Numbered from the stretch's first letter, positions 16,307 to 26,667 are shown. The stretch: DNA of 64,000 nucleotides from DATJLY01 sp963773665 (GCA_963773665.1 CAVZBZ010000001.1:434001-498000); one strand, 5' to 3'. Numbers and translations: made by a program. The notes: generated from the sequence alone by a model not told the origin.

Positions 16307-18310
16307 TCAGTCGATACCGAGCTTGTTGAAGAATACCTTGTTCCGCATTTCCGCGTCACGCAACAGCTTCGTCCAGCTAATCACCTCCATGTAGAGGCTG
16401 ATGTTGCCGAACCAATTGAACCAACCGAGGCCATCGGGCATCGGGGTAAAATTCTTCTCCTTTTGAAGCCAGTCTTTGACCTTTTTGGTCAGGTCGCAGA
16501 CGACATAACCGTAGAACGGTGTCGTATTGTTCACGAGGATGTCGCGTCCGGTCGGGGTCTTGAACTTGCCCTCTCGGATTTGATTGACGTAGCGGATAAT
16601 CTGCTGAACCGGGTCTTCCTTCGAGGACGGGTCCGCAAAATCGTCCCGTTGCGGCTTCTTGAACTCGAAAATCGTAATGGGATTGCTGGCTTCATTGTCG
16701 CCACGATAGGCCACGCGGCGATTATAAACGGTGATGTCCGTGCGATCCCCGGATGATTGAAGGGATTTGTCAGACGAAACGTAGGATGTGAAATTCAGCC
16801 GCTCGTCCAAAATCCAGAGATTGTGCGCGTCGTAGTTCAGTTCCTCGGAGTCCTTCTTGCGCGGCATGATGATGTCATGCACCTCGCCTTCGGACTTGTG
16901 TTTTCCATCGGCTCCGATTTCCAGAGACTTAGAAAATAACTCAAGGACGCATTTGCGCATGGAAACGTAGTGGATCAGGTCGTTCTTGCTGTTGTCCGAA
17001 ATCTTTTCGATCAACTGCGAAATTTTCTCGCCAAGCTCATCGGGGTTTTCCGACTTCAGCAGCGCCGTGACCTGCGTTCGCGTCGCTATCTCCTGCTCGT
17101 ACTTTTTCTTTTGAAGGTGAAGCTCAATGTCCTGATTTGATGGCCGCATAGGCAAGGCGCTGAAATCCACCTCTTTTGCAAGGATGCGATGCCAAGGTGC
17201 GTCATTGGTTACATACTCGGAGATGCGCACTTCCTTACGCCTCTTCCTTTCGGCGATCTCCGTGCCCACTACCGACTGCACAATCTCAGCAGCTTTCTGT
17301 TCGATGTCGTTCTGGGATATGCCGTTCAACAGGTCGGTGTCGGTTTGAAAGCGAAACTCGCCTCGTTCGAGGGATACGTTGTCGTTTAGGTAGTCGCCGA
17401 ACACATAGGCTTTGATGACGAAGTTGCGGCCCTTTGCCAAATCCTGATCCGGCCCAGGCTCGAAAAACTCCTCCGCAAATTCTGGAATATATGATTCGAG
17501 TGGATTGTCCGTCACTTCCCGCCGGTGCGCGACAAGGCTGACCTTGCTCTTCGCCGTTCGCGGCGCGAAGAATTTGAATACGCGGACTTGAAAGGTCTTT
17601 TCATCCTCGTTCGCTGATAGCGAGAACGCGCCTTCGTCCACCTTCATTTCGACGATCTGGCTGTTCTCCTTGCCCAGGTAATCATTGAGGGAGACGGTAT
17701 CGGACGGCTTATTGGCATCCCGGATCACCACGCGCGGGCAGGCGCACTCCTTATCCACGAAATAGGGCAGCAGCCGTTCCACCACGACCCGGCTGATCGT
17801 TTCCAGCTTCTTGTCAGGGAACCTCACCGACTTGATGCCGGAAATCTCGACGGTCGCGCCGGTCGTCCGCGCTTGAGACGGGCCTTCCTTCTCTTCAACG
17901 ATGATGTCCTTGTCCAAACCCATCCTGAAAGAGCGATCACGGAAGGTGTCGCCTTCGGCGAAGGTGCTGGATACCTTCACCCGGTCGAAGTATTTCAGGC
18001 AGGTGAAGCGGCCAAAACCTTTGCCGCCGTCTGTAATCTTTTGTTCGGTGTAGAGGGTGTCGAAGGCATCACGGTTGCTCTTGGTGAAGCCTATGCCGTT
18101 GTCCTTCACAACAAAGCCATCAACGTCCTCAAGGCGGTCGAGTACGTCAGCCTGCCCGCTTCGGAGAACTTCGATTTCGACCAACCCGTTCGGTATGTCC
18201 TTCGCGTCGATGGCCTGAATCGCATTTACGACCAGTTCAACCAGCGGCGTATAGATATTGGTGCCCGAACGGATGTTCTCGACCAGCCGCCTGACGTTGA
18301 CATTGCTCAT
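16307..18310 (-). CDS. GHKL (Hsp90/MutL-like) ATPase with C-terminal E-x-K nuclease-like region
   Basis: This intact 667-aa protein has the Bergerat fold motifs: N-box E25...N29 (L-V-E-L-V-V-N-A), G1 D70-N-G-I-G-F75 and G2 G-G-K-G-F-G-R-F (95-102). It is therefore a gyrase/Hsp90/MutL-type ATPase of the kind known from restriction systems (MutL/MORC-like). Near the C-terminus D525 (T-D-I-T-V-Y) and E549-F-K551 (I-T-I-F-E-F-K-K-P) have the spacing of a PD-(D/E)XK nuclease core; a nuclease role is inference. Last gene of the six-gene operon; its ATG overlaps the stop of the GIY-YIG gene (ATGA). Probably an ATP-gated clamp or effector in phage restriction. Confidence 0.8.
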   Translation of the reverse strand: MSNVNVRRLVENIRSGTNIYTPLVELVVNAIQAIDAKDIPNGLVEIEVLRSGQADVLDRLEDVDGFVVKDNGIGFTKSNRDAFDTLYTEQKITDGGKGFGRFTCLKYFDRVKVSSTFAEGDTFRDRSFRMGLDKDIIVEEKEGPSQARTTGATVEISGIKSVRFPDKKLETISRVVVERLLPYFVDKECACPRVVIRDANKPSDTVSLNDYLGKENSQIVEMKVDEGAFSLSANEDEKTFQVRVFKFFAPRTAKSKVSLVAHRREVTDNPLESYIPEFAEEFFEPGPDQDLAKGRNFVIKAYVFGDYLNDNVSLERGEFRFQTDTDLLNGISQNDIEQKAAEIVQSVVGTEIAERKRRKEVRISEYVTNDAPWHRILAKEVDFSALPMRPSNQDIELHLQKKKYEQEIATRTQVTALLKSENPDELGEKISQLIEKISDNSKNDLIHYVSMRKCVLELFSKSLEIGADGKHKSEGEVHDIIMPRKKDSEELNYDAHNLWILDERLNFTSYVSSDKSLQSSGDRTDITVYNRRVAYRGDNEASNPITIFEFKKPQRDDFADPSSKEDPVQQIIRYVNQIREGKFKTPTGRDILVNNTTPFYGYVVCDLTKKVKDWLQKEKNFTPMPDGLGWFNWFGNISLYMEVISWTKLLRDAEMRNKVFFNKLGID

Positions 18311-19532
18311 GCCAAGTCTCCCAACGCAGGCGGCATGCCGCGCTTCACCAGCCGGGCGCTGTTCGGATCATAGACGTAGCCGGTGATCGTGCCGTCCTTG
18401 ATCCTCTCAACGGCATCGTCGATCACGAAAAGCGGCACGAGGAACCATTCACGCGGGATGACTGGATTGCCCGAACCGGTCCTTGATCTCGATATCGAGT
18501 CGGGCCGGGTCGAAGATGCGGTGGATCAGGTTTTCCAGCTTGGTGCGGTTGATATTGTAGAGCTTGTAGGTCGCCACGATCTCCACGTCCGCCAACAGGA
18601 AGGTCGGGTCGAGCTTGGCATTGGCGATCCGCTTGGCGACGTCGCCGCCAGTGACGCCGATCTTGTGAAGAGGTCGCGGTTGGCGGCGACGATCGGATTG
18701 TCCGATTTGCTGCGCAGGACATAGATGGTGCCGCTGGCCTGGTCGTCGTCCTCGCTCTCGCTGGCGAACAGCGGCCCGGCGATCGGCTCGGTCACCGGCG
18801 GCCGGCCTCGTCCTTGTAGAGGGCCGTTGCAGGGAGCGCAGAGCAGATTGCTTTCGGTGCCGTTGTCGAAGATGACACGAAGGCGGGCGTCGATCTCGCC
18901 ATTGGGCGTTTTGAAGGTTTCGCCGACTTCGGCGACATAGGCTTTCTGGCCGCCAAGGATGAAAAACTCCCCAGCCTTGATGTCCGCTTTCAGAGCTCGC
19001 AACGGACGGCGTCTGTGCGCACGCCGCTGTCGAGTTCATTCTGCACCTGCATCGAAGAGGGGCTTGAAGCGGTCGAAGTCCTCGCACTTCTCGCGGTTGG
19101 CGATTTCCTCGGCCGCGCGTTTGTCGGCGGCGGAACGGACATGCCGGAGTTCCGTGATGTCGTCCGTGCGCCTGCCGCATCCACGCCGAGTTGCGGCCAG
19201 CAATTCGTCGTCGTCCGATCGTCATCGGCCGCGCGGCGGCGGCGAATGCTCGCGCCCGCCAGAAGCTCTTGATGGTCGAGCGGCTCAAGCAGAGTGCGGC
19301 AATCCTCCAGCGCACGAAGTCGGTCGAGCCGCACGGCATAAAGCCGCTCGAAGATATCGCGCTCTTCGCCGTGCTGCGGCGCACGGCCATGCTGCTCGAC
19401 GAAACGCTGAATCTCCTCGAAGCCGGCGATGATCCGCTCCTCGCGCGGCGTCCGGCCGGCGTCCTTCTTCGTCTCGACCTCGACGCCAAGCTCGTCGAGA
19501 AGCGCATCGTCTTCGTCGGTGAACTTAGCCAC
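18307..19532 (-). CDS. GIY-YIG nuclease family protein, T5orf172-type (several frameshifts)
   Basis: The reconstructed product is about 408 aa. The N-terminal half is helical (F-T-D-E-D-D-A-L-L-D-E-L, then R-I-I-A-G-F-E-E-I-Q-R-F-V). The C-terminal half has the GIY-YIG core in the form G-T-I-Y-V-L-R-S-K-S, then H-K-I-G-V-T-G-G-D-V-A-K-R-I and K-L-E-N-L-I-H-R-I-F, the arrangement of Mug113/T5orf172 domains. Indels must be corrected near 19270, 19000, 18660 and 18475 (positions approximate). The GTG start at 19532 overlaps the helicase stop by 8 bases, and the stop overlaps the GHKL ATPase start. Likely a DNA-cleaving subunit of the restriction-like system. Confidence 0.75.
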
Positions 19533-21590
19533 GCGCAGCCTCCGCCTTCATGCGGGCGAGGAAGGCGACACCCTCGGCCATGCGCTTTTCCCAGGCGTCG
19601 GGCGACGTGATCGACGGCAAGCGTCCGCGCTCCTGCTTGAACTTCAAGGCCCGCTTCGCAAGCTCGCGCGCTTCCTCCGACGGTCAGGGTGACGCGCTTG
19701 GCCGCGATCACGGCCGCAACCTGCTTCAGGCTCTCCTCGCTCATAGTCTTGGCGAGAATGGCATAGGCTTCGCCGAACGGGTTGATGCGGTCGATCAGGT
19801 CGATGTCCAGCTCGCGCACATCCATCGCAAACTTGCGGACGCCTTCGATGAAGGCGGTGTTCGCGCTTTTCTCACCGTCGCCCTCGGCCCCGCCGAGGGC
19901 GATCTCTTGGCCTTCTGCGTCAGGTTGAGGGCGGCGACGGCGTGCTGGCGCACAGCCTCCTGATCCTCCTCGTTCAGTTCCGGGATACTTGTCCTTGATG
20001 ATCTTGCCCATGCGAACTTGGGTCAGCTCCTCGGGCACAAGCTCCTCGATCGAACAGCCCGCGCTCGATGGCGGTCTTGTCCTGCACGAAGGCGGCGATG
20101 ACCTCGTTCAAGTCCTGCTGGCAGATGCGCTGCGCTTCCTCGCTCTTGGGTTCGGTAAGACCCTTGATCTCGATCTGGAACTGCCGCGTCTCCTCGTTGA
20201 AGCCGACATTGCACTTGTTCGGATCGTAACCGCCTTCGCCGTAGTCGAAGCCCTGCGACCGGGCCGCTGGCCGGGTTCTTCGGCTTGAACTCGAAGCGCG
20301 GCGCAAGCACCTGCTCCATGAGCAAGGCTGGCGGCGATCGCCTTCAGCGTGTCGTTGACGGCCTCGGTGACGGCTTCTTCGGAGGCGTCCGGCTCGGCGA
20401 TCAGGTTCGTGAAGCGGGCGCGGGTCTTGCCCGGCGCGTCGCGGGTGGCGCGGCCGATGATCTGCACGATCTCGGTCAGGCTCGACCGATAGCCGACCGT
20501 CAGCGCGTGTTCGCACCAAATCCAGTCGAAGCCTTCCTTCGCCATGCCGAGCGCGATGATGATGTCCACATGGTCGCGGTTGTTCTTCTGCGCCGGGTCT
20601 TTCAGCGCGGCGGACACCGGTCGCGCTTGGCTGCATCGTCATCCACCAGGTCGGCGATCCGCAGCACCCGGCCTTCGGGCGTCTTGACCAACTGGAAGCC
20701 GGTCGCGGGGTCGGCGCCCTGCCAGTCGCCCAGCGCCTCGATGATATGCTCGACCTCCCTGATCTTGTCCTTCGTGCTTTCGCGCGAATTAACGCTCGGG
20801 ATGTGGATGATCGTCTTCTCGGCGGGGTCGAGAACCTTCGAGAATGTCGTCGGCATAGGAGCCGGAATAGAAGAAATAGCCGATGTCGAGCTGCTTCAGA
20901 TATTCGTAGCCGTTGAGCTGCTCATAGTAGGTGTAGGTGACGGTATCGAACTTCGCCTCATCCTGCGGGGCCAGCACGGCTTCGGCGTCGCCCCGGAAAT
21001 AGGAGCCGGTCATCGCGACGATATGCACCTTGTCGCGGGCGATGAATGGCCCGAGATGCAGGCCGAGCTTGTTGTCGGGGTTGGCGGAGACGTGGTGGAA
21101 CTCGTCCACCGCGATCAGTCGATCATCGAACGCCTCGACCCCGAACTTGTCCACGGCGAAGCGGAAGGTGGCATGGGTGCAGACCAGCACTTTGTCGTCG
21201 CTTTGCAGGAATGCTCCGACCGAATTGACCTTGCCGCCATTGTCCGCGCCGGGCGCGTCGCAGAGATTCCATTTCGGCTCGACATGCCAGTCGGCCCAAA
21301 AGCCGAACTGGCGTCAGCGGCTCATCGTGGAAGCTGGCGCCGATGCGCCTTCTCCGGCACGACGATGATCGCCTGCGTGAGCCCTGATTGGCGAGCTTGT
21401 CGAGCGCAATGAACATGAGCGCGCGGCTCTTGCCCGACGCGGGCGGCGATTTGATCAGAAGATATTGTTCGCCACGCTTCTCATAGGCGCGCTCCTGCAT
21501 CGGGCGCATCCCGAGGGCGTTGGCCTTGGTGGAGCTACCGTTGCGAGCGTAGGAAACAGAAACGGACGGGATGGTTGGGGGCGAGGTCAT
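19525..21590 (-). CDS. DEAD/DEAH-box SF2 helicase of the restriction-like operon (many frameshifts)
   Basis: The reconstructed span is about 688 aa. A Q-motif-like M-R-P-M-Q-E-R-A-Y is at residues 28-36 and Walker A S-P-P-A-S-G-K-S at 48-55. Motif II A-V-D-E-F-H-H-V-S lies near nt 21105, motif III M-T-G-S-Y-F-R near 21010, and motif VI Q-I-I-G-R-A-T-R-D near 20460. The C-terminal end (E-E-A-R-E-L-A-K-R-A ... A-E-A-A-R-G-stop) becomes readable after removing one G near 19685. Roughly eight single-base shifts are needed; the neighbouring PLD and GHKL genes are clean, so errors are likely. It begins 10 bases after the PLD gene. Expected to translocate on or remodel DNA for the nucleases. Confidence 0.78.
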
Positions 21591-21600
21591 TCGATGTTAC

Positions 21601-22632
21601 TCACTTGATATAGCCGTATCGTCTTCCACTTCCCATCAATCGAACTGCTCCTAGCCGGTGGCTAAATGCGGCTTCGAACTCTGCGGCTTCCAATGCCCAT
21701 ATTCGGAAACGACCATCCTCCGGAGAGAAGACAAGTACCTTTCCGTCGTACATGTCGAAACCATGCGTCTCAGGTATTGGAAGTGAGATTTTTTCCATCT
21801 TGTTGTTGCCAAGTCTGAGATTATTGGAAACCAATTCACCAGACGGAGGCTCGAACGTCACATTCCCTATAATAGAATTTACGGGAAGGTTGTCCGGCGC
21901 GTTGAAGCCGAAGTACCTGTTCATACCGCGCGGCATATCAATCTGATTTCCCGGTTTATCGGCCCCTCTGTTTCGAGTTACATACCCCGCTTCAATCCAG
22001 AATGCTTCAACATCGGCATAGTTTGGTGCGGGCTCATCAATTCCTCCGGCTTCAATAACTTCAGATGATTTCCACCTGTTTTCATATACCTCAATAATGT
22101 CCTGTGCCGGCGTTGCAGCATTCCAGAGGGTTTCCGCTGCCTTGAACGCCGAATAAAACGTCTTTTTGAATTCTGTCTTTACACTTGTGTGGAAACTCGC
22201 TCCGCATTCAGCAGCATGGCGAAGTCCGTTTGACGAGAAATTTCCTGAGCCAACAACCATGCCAAACCGTGTCTTGTTTTTGTTGATTAGGAAGCCTGCC
22301 TTCATGTGAAAGTCATGCCTTGGAAGGAAGCCATCCCGCTCTACCACCCAGGCCCCATCATAGATTCGCACCTCAGTATTTGGCTTTTCAATCATAAATC
22401 TGAGGGCTTGTGGCTGCGTCCGGCCATAGTCGATTCCAAACAACCATCTCGATGGAACGTCATCCCAGAAGTCACTGCCCAAAACTAAATCGAATGCGAC
22501 CGCGCCCGACTGCGTCGCGTAAGCGTAGAGCCCCAAAAAATCTTCCGTCGCCGTCCATTTATGTACGCGAAGAAGCTCCGACAGGGTTGTTGGCTGATCC
22601 TCGATAGATTGGATAAACGCTTGTGCTTTCAT
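21601..22632 (-). CDS. Phospholipase D-like (HKD) nuclease
   Basis: This intact 343-aa protein carries one HKD-type motif: H109-M-K111 followed by G-S-G-N-F-S at 128-133, with the usual hydrophobic strand M-V-V between. The N-terminal half shows an F-G-I-D-Y-G-R-T segment and the C-terminal half is unassigned. PLD nucleases with a single motif act as dimers, as in BfiI-like restriction enzymes and DrmC. Its ATG overlaps the methyltransferase stop (ATGA at 22629-22632). The base composition is clearly less GC-rich than the core genome. A nuclease role in restriction is the best reading. Confidence 0.8.
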   Translation of the reverse strand: MKAQAFIQSIEDQPTTLSELLRVHKWTATEDFLGLYAYATQSGAVAFDLVLGSDFWDDVPSRWLFGIDYGRTQPQALRFMIEKPNTEVRIYDGAWVVERDGFLPRHDFHMKAGFLINKNKTRFGMVVGSGNFSSNGLRHAAECGASFHTSVKTEFKKTFYSAFKAAETLWNAATPAQDIIEVYENRWKSSEVIEAGGIDEPAPNYADVEAFWIEAGYVTRNRGADKPGNQIDMPRGMNRYFGFNAPDNLPVNSIIGNVTFEPPSGELVSNNLRLGNNKMEKISLPIPETHGFDMYDGKVLVFSPEDGRFRIWALEAAEFEAAFSHRLGAVRLMGSGRRYGYIK

Positions 22633-25411
22633 CCCCGTGCCTCCCTCCCCCGTGGTATGGCCGGTCCACTCACCGTCGTCATACGTGTGTATAGGTCAAA
22701 CAGCTTTTCCAGCCGCTCAGTGTCGTTACGGAAGCGGCGGCCGATATAGATGCGCTCTAGCACCTCGTCGTTGCGTTCATGCGCTTCCTGCAGGTCGGCA
22801 GGAATCTTTTCCGGGTCGTAGAGATCGGCGATGGTCGCTGGGAAATGTGCCTCGCGCGCCAAGAGGATGTCCTCAGCGCAGCGGGTCAGGTCGGACTTGT
22901 TCTTCTCGGTGAGCGTTGGGACAGGGAAGGTGTTCCAGCCAAGGGTATTGGAATAGCGGAAATCGGTTTTCAATTTCCCGCAGACAGTGCCTATCCAGAC
23001 CAGGTGAAGGCGTGACGCCACGATCGACATGTTCCACAACGGCGCATCGTAGAGAGCGAACAACAGGTCGCTCACGATCGTCTCTCGATCAAAGAGGTGT
23101 ACCGGCAGATATGGCCTTCTTTCGGAGGAGACCTTCGCCACGGCCAATGTGTGGTGCTTGGCTGTGCCCGCAATCTGGACGAAGCGGTAGGGCTTGGAAG
23201 CAAAATCCCGAGTAGATGCGGCTGCACTACCGGCACGGAACTCGCGCACGCGGCCCAACAGGGCGCGCAAATACGGGTGCGCATTCGCGAATTCGGAAGT
23301 CCTTGGCTTCAATCCAGATGCACCAGCGAGGCTTTCCCTGGATCATCTGCTCAGACCCAAGATAGGGTCGGATAAACCGAGCGAGGTCAGGACATGATGT
23401 TAAAAGTTTCTCCCTCTCATCCGCCGACAGAATAAAATGTCCGCCGTCTCGCGGCATGTTTCCGAATAGCATCGGAGACAAGTTTGCGATCGGACTCCGT
23501 GCAACGTTGATGGCCTTATTCGCCCCAGCTACAAGGTAGGCGTTAATGTTGCTGACCTGCCTCTCGATTACAGAACCGTCATCAGCGATGGAGAACAGGC
23601 GTTTGGGCGGCGATAGGTCACGCGATATTGCAACGATGGCTACAATGACACCAGCATTGTGGCTCGCGAGGTTTGCCCATTTGAATGAAGTATGGGCAAA
23701 GAAAATCTGGTGACCCGTTTCAAAAATGAGCGGCCATAAAATCGGGACCTGTTGCCCTTGGCAAATAGAGTTTGTTGACACAAATGCGGCCGACGCCTTC
23801 GATCTCAGACCGTAGTCGGCCGCCTTCATGAACCAGCCGGCCACGTAGTCGAGAGACTTCCATGCTGGAGTTCGGCTATCGAAGATCGCTTTTAGGTCTT
23901 CCTTGTGATCATCCTTTTGCCATTTGCTGCCCAAATATGGTGGATTTCCGCAAATATACGTCTCGCCGCCTTCGTTCTCGAAGTCGATCTGCGGCTGATC
24001 CAAAGGCGTGTGGAACAGGTCATCGGCACGATGCTTCACGCCCGTTCCTGTCGGCGGGCAGATGCTCAACCAATCCAGCCGTAGGGCATTGCCGCAGGTG
24101 ATCCAATTTTCCTTGTTCAGCGGCAGAAACTCGGCCAGCGCCAGCTTCTGCCCGCGATACAGCACGTCCGCTTGGTACTCGGCGATGATGAGCGCGAGGC
24201 GCGCGACCTCGGCGGGGAAGTCGCGCAGTTCGATCCCGCGAAAATTGGTCAGCGGGATCTCGGATGCGCGGTCGGCCTCACCGCGCCGCTCGTTGATGAC
24301 AGCCTCGATGGCCCGCATTTCCTTGTAGGCGATGACAAGGAAATTGCCGCTGCCGCAGGCAGGATCGAACACCCTGATCCGCGCCATGCGTCGCCGCAGG
24401 TTCAGCAGCATCCGGCTGTTGTCGCCCGCCTCCTCAAGCCGCGTCCGCAAGTCGTCGAGGAACAGTGGGTTCAGCACTTTCAGGATGTTCGGAACGCTGG
24501 TGTAGTGCATCCCTAATGCGCCGCGCTCCTCGTCGTCCGCCACGGCCTGGATCATCGACCCGAAAATGTCCGGGTTGATCTTCCTCCAATCGAGTCCGCC
24601 GATGTGGAGAAGGTAGGAGCGGGCGATCCTGCTGAAACGCGGCACGGCTGGGCTGCCGGAGAACAGGCCGCCGTTCACATAGGGGAACACGTCTGCCCAG
24701 CGCGGTAGCTTCGCGATCGCCCGTTGTGCGATGGGCGTGTTCATGGCGCGGAACAACTCGCCGATCACCTCATGGGTGTTGGACGAGTCCCGCGCGCTCA
24801 TTTGCTCGATGGTGGCGGTGAACAGCCCATCGCCGTTGAAGATGTCGGTGTCCTCCGCGAAGAAGCAGAAGATCAGCCGGGCCATGAAGTGGTTCATGTC
24901 CGGGCGGCGGTTGGCCGTGCCCCAGTCTGGGTTATCCTTCAACAGCTCCACATACAGCCGGTTCAGGCGTCCGGTCGCCCGGATGTCGAACGAGCTTTCA
25001 CGGACTTGCTTGACCGTGGTGATCCCGGCCAAGGGCAGGAAGAAGCCGAAATGGTTGGGGAAGTCGGCATAGGCGCAGGCAACCGTCTCGCCGAACTCCA
25101 ATCCTCGGCCTCGAAGCCGTCGCCATCGGTGGCGAGGATGAACTTCGCCTTGGCCTTTGCCGTGGCGGGGCTGGCCCGGAGCGCGGCAAGGGTCTGCGAA
25201 ACCGCACCGGGGGCGGCGATGGCGATGTGAATGTTGTTCGCTGGAGGACGCCGCCGGGCAGGTCGGATGCGTTGGTCGATCCGGTGCGCAGCCGCTTGAT
25301 CGTGGTGTCCTTGTTCCCGAAGGCTTGCAGGAAGGCGAACGGGAAATCGCCGCCGTCGAACGGCAGATCGGCAAGCGCCGATATGGCTTCCTCGATCTCG
25401 ACGGCGTTCAT
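22629..25411 (-). CDS. MmeI-like class I SAM-dependent DNA adenine methyltransferase (three frameshifts)
   Basis: The reconstructed product is about 927 aa. The order is an N-terminal domain without a visible nuclease motif, a helical spacer (H-F-M-A-R-L-I-F-C-F-F-A-E-D), then the methylase with H-Y-T-S-V-P-N-I-L-K-V-L, motif I F-D-P-A-C-G-S-G-N-F near nt 24365 and the catalytic N-P-P-Y (G-N-P-P-Y-L-G-S-K-W near nt 23935), and a target-recognition and C-terminal region. This matches the MmeI/type IIL family, N6-adenine specific. Shifts lie near 25235, 25100 (a missing G in TGG[G]AG) and 23300 (an extra T). It should protect host DNA, with the downstream nucleases doing the cutting. Start ATG 25411 overlaps the HTH stop. 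Confidence 0.87.
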
Positions 25412-25626
25412 ACGTCCCCTGCACCGGCCTTCATACCCGGTCGTCCTTTCTGTTGCTCCTCGACCTTGCGCTTGATCCAGCTTGCGATTGCCTGCCGCTC
25501 GAAGCGCCACGACCCGCCGACCTTGAAGCCAGGAATCTCGCCCGCGAGGGCGAGCTTGTAGGCGGTCTTCTCATTGAGCTTGAGAAGCTCGGCCACCTCC
25601 CGGATCGTCAGTATTTCGTCGGCCAT
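25408..25626 (-). CDS. Excisionase/AlpA-type helix-turn-helix protein, first gene of the restriction-like operon
   Basis: This 72-aa MerR-like winged HTH (HTH_17) reads L-T-I-R-E-V-A-E-L-L-K-L-N-E-K-T-A-Y-K-L followed by I-P-G-F-K-V-G-G-S-W-R-F. Such proteins serve as excisionases or as operon regulators. Here the stop overlaps the methyltransferase start (ATGA), which favours a regulator of the restriction operon, comparable to a controller protein. The alternative is a second excisionase for the element, since AlpA is also present at 33975. Confidence 0.85.
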   Translation of the reverse strand: MADEILTIREVAELLKLNEKTAYKLALAGEIPGFKVGGSWRFERQAIASWIKRKVEEQQKGRPGMKAGAGDV

Positions 25627-25743
25627 GCGCCCGCCGTGAGTCGCGCTCCGTGAAGCATATAGAGGATCAGAGAAAATTCGAGAAGATAGTGGTGGTCACG
25701 ATCCTCTCGGCAAATTTCCGGCAGGAACCGAAGCCGCAGCAGC

Positions 25744-25844
25744 ATCATATTGAAAAATCTGCCCTGAAAGCGGATTTTTAAGGACAATCCGACCATAGTA
25801 TCATATTGAAATTTCCGCTCTAAGCGCGGATAATGAGATATGAT
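25744..25844. promoter_or_regulatory. Two tandem palindromic operators between the restriction-like operon and abiE
   Basis: The right site (25800-25844) is a symmetrical palindrome: ATCATAT-N7-TCCGC-N7-GCGGA-N7-ATATGAT, and its right arm covers the abiEi start codon at 25840. The left site (25744-25788) repeats the layout with a degenerate right arm (ATCATAT-N7-TCTGC-N7-GCGGA), starting 56 bases away. Known AbiEi antitoxins repress their promoter by binding two inverted repeats cooperatively, so autoregulation is expected. Location in the divergent region may also tie the methyltransferase operon to AbiEi. Confidence 0.7.
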
Positions 25845-26667
25845 CCGAGTCGAACGGTCAGCCCTGTCCTCCTACGCTTCCGGCCTGCTTGCCAGGGGCC
25901 GGGGAGTGTTTTCTGCGGATGAGGCGCAGAAGGAAATCGGCATCAGCCGGGGCGCATTCCTCGACGCCGCCGAGCGATTGCAGCGGCGCGGCCAGCTCAT
26001 CCGGCCTCGGCGCGGCTTCTACGTGGTCGTACCGCCACAGCACGCCACGACGGGAGCGCCGCCGCCCGAGTGGTACATCGACGCCCTGATGCGCCACGAA
26101 AAACGGCCCTACTATGTGGGGCTGCTGGCCGCGGCGGCGGTCCACGGCGCTTCCCATCAGGCCGTCATGGAGTTTCAGGTCGTCACGGACAAACTCCTGC
26201 CCGACATCGAGGCCGGACGGACGCGGATCGTCTTTTCCTACCGCAAGGACATCGCGGCAGTGTCGGCGGGGATCGAGGATCGCAAGACGCAATCGGGCTA
26301 TATGAAGCTGTCCTCGCCGGAACTCACGGCGCTCGATCTGGTGCGCTATCCGCAATCCGGCGCGGGTCTGGACAACATTGCGACGGTGCTCTCCGAGCTT
26401 GCCGAACGGCTGCAACCGGAAAAGCTCGCCTCCCTGTCGGACGCCTTCGAGAAAGCGGTGGTGCAACGCCTTGGGCATCTGCTCGGAAGGCTGGGGCATC
26501 CGCAGATTGCGGAGCCGATGTTCGTGGCGCTGTCGGCGCGCGGGCCGCTGCCGTGGGTCGAACTCGATCCCAAACAGGCGGGCGATCCCGATTTGTCGCC
26601 GCCGCCGTCCGAACGCGATGATCGCTGGCACGTGATCGTTCGCCGACCACCGGAGATCGACGAATGA
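25840..26667 (+). CDS. abiEi: AbiEi family antitoxin
   Basis: This 275-aa protein has an N-terminal winged HTH (S-A-D-E-A-Q-K-E-I-G-I-S-R-G-A-F and L-I-R-P-R-R-G-F-Y-V-V-V-P) that binds DNA, followed by the AbiEi antitoxin domain (Y-Y-V-G-L-L-A-A-A-A-V-H-G-A-S-H-Q, and later Y-M-K-L-S-S-P-E-L-T-A-L-D-L-V). It neutralises the AbiEii nucleotidyltransferase toxin and represses its own operon. The start codon lies inside a palindromic operator. It overlaps abiEii by four bases (ATGA). Type IV-like toxin-antitoxin and abortive-infection role by family knowledge. Confidence 0.88.
   Translation: MIRVERSALSSYASGLLARGRGVFSADEAQKEIGISRGAFLDAAERLQRRGQLIRPRRGFYVVVPPQHATTGAPPPEWYIDALMRHEKRPYYVGLLAAAAVHGASHQAVMEFQVVTDKLLPDIEAGRTRIVFSYRKDIAAVSAGIEDRKTQSGYMKLSSPELTALDLVRYPQSGAGLDNIATVLSELAERLQPEKLASLSDAFEKAVVQRLGHLLGRLGHPQIAEPMFVALSARGPLPWVELDPKQAGDPDLSPPPSERDDRWHVIVRRPPEIDE

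Noticed and set aside
16307..25626. DISARM, BREX or Druantia system
   Set aside because: No DUF1998 proteins, no PglZ or BrxC/BrxL-type genes, and no DruE-like helicase are seen. The methylase, PLD nuclease and helicase resemble single parts only.
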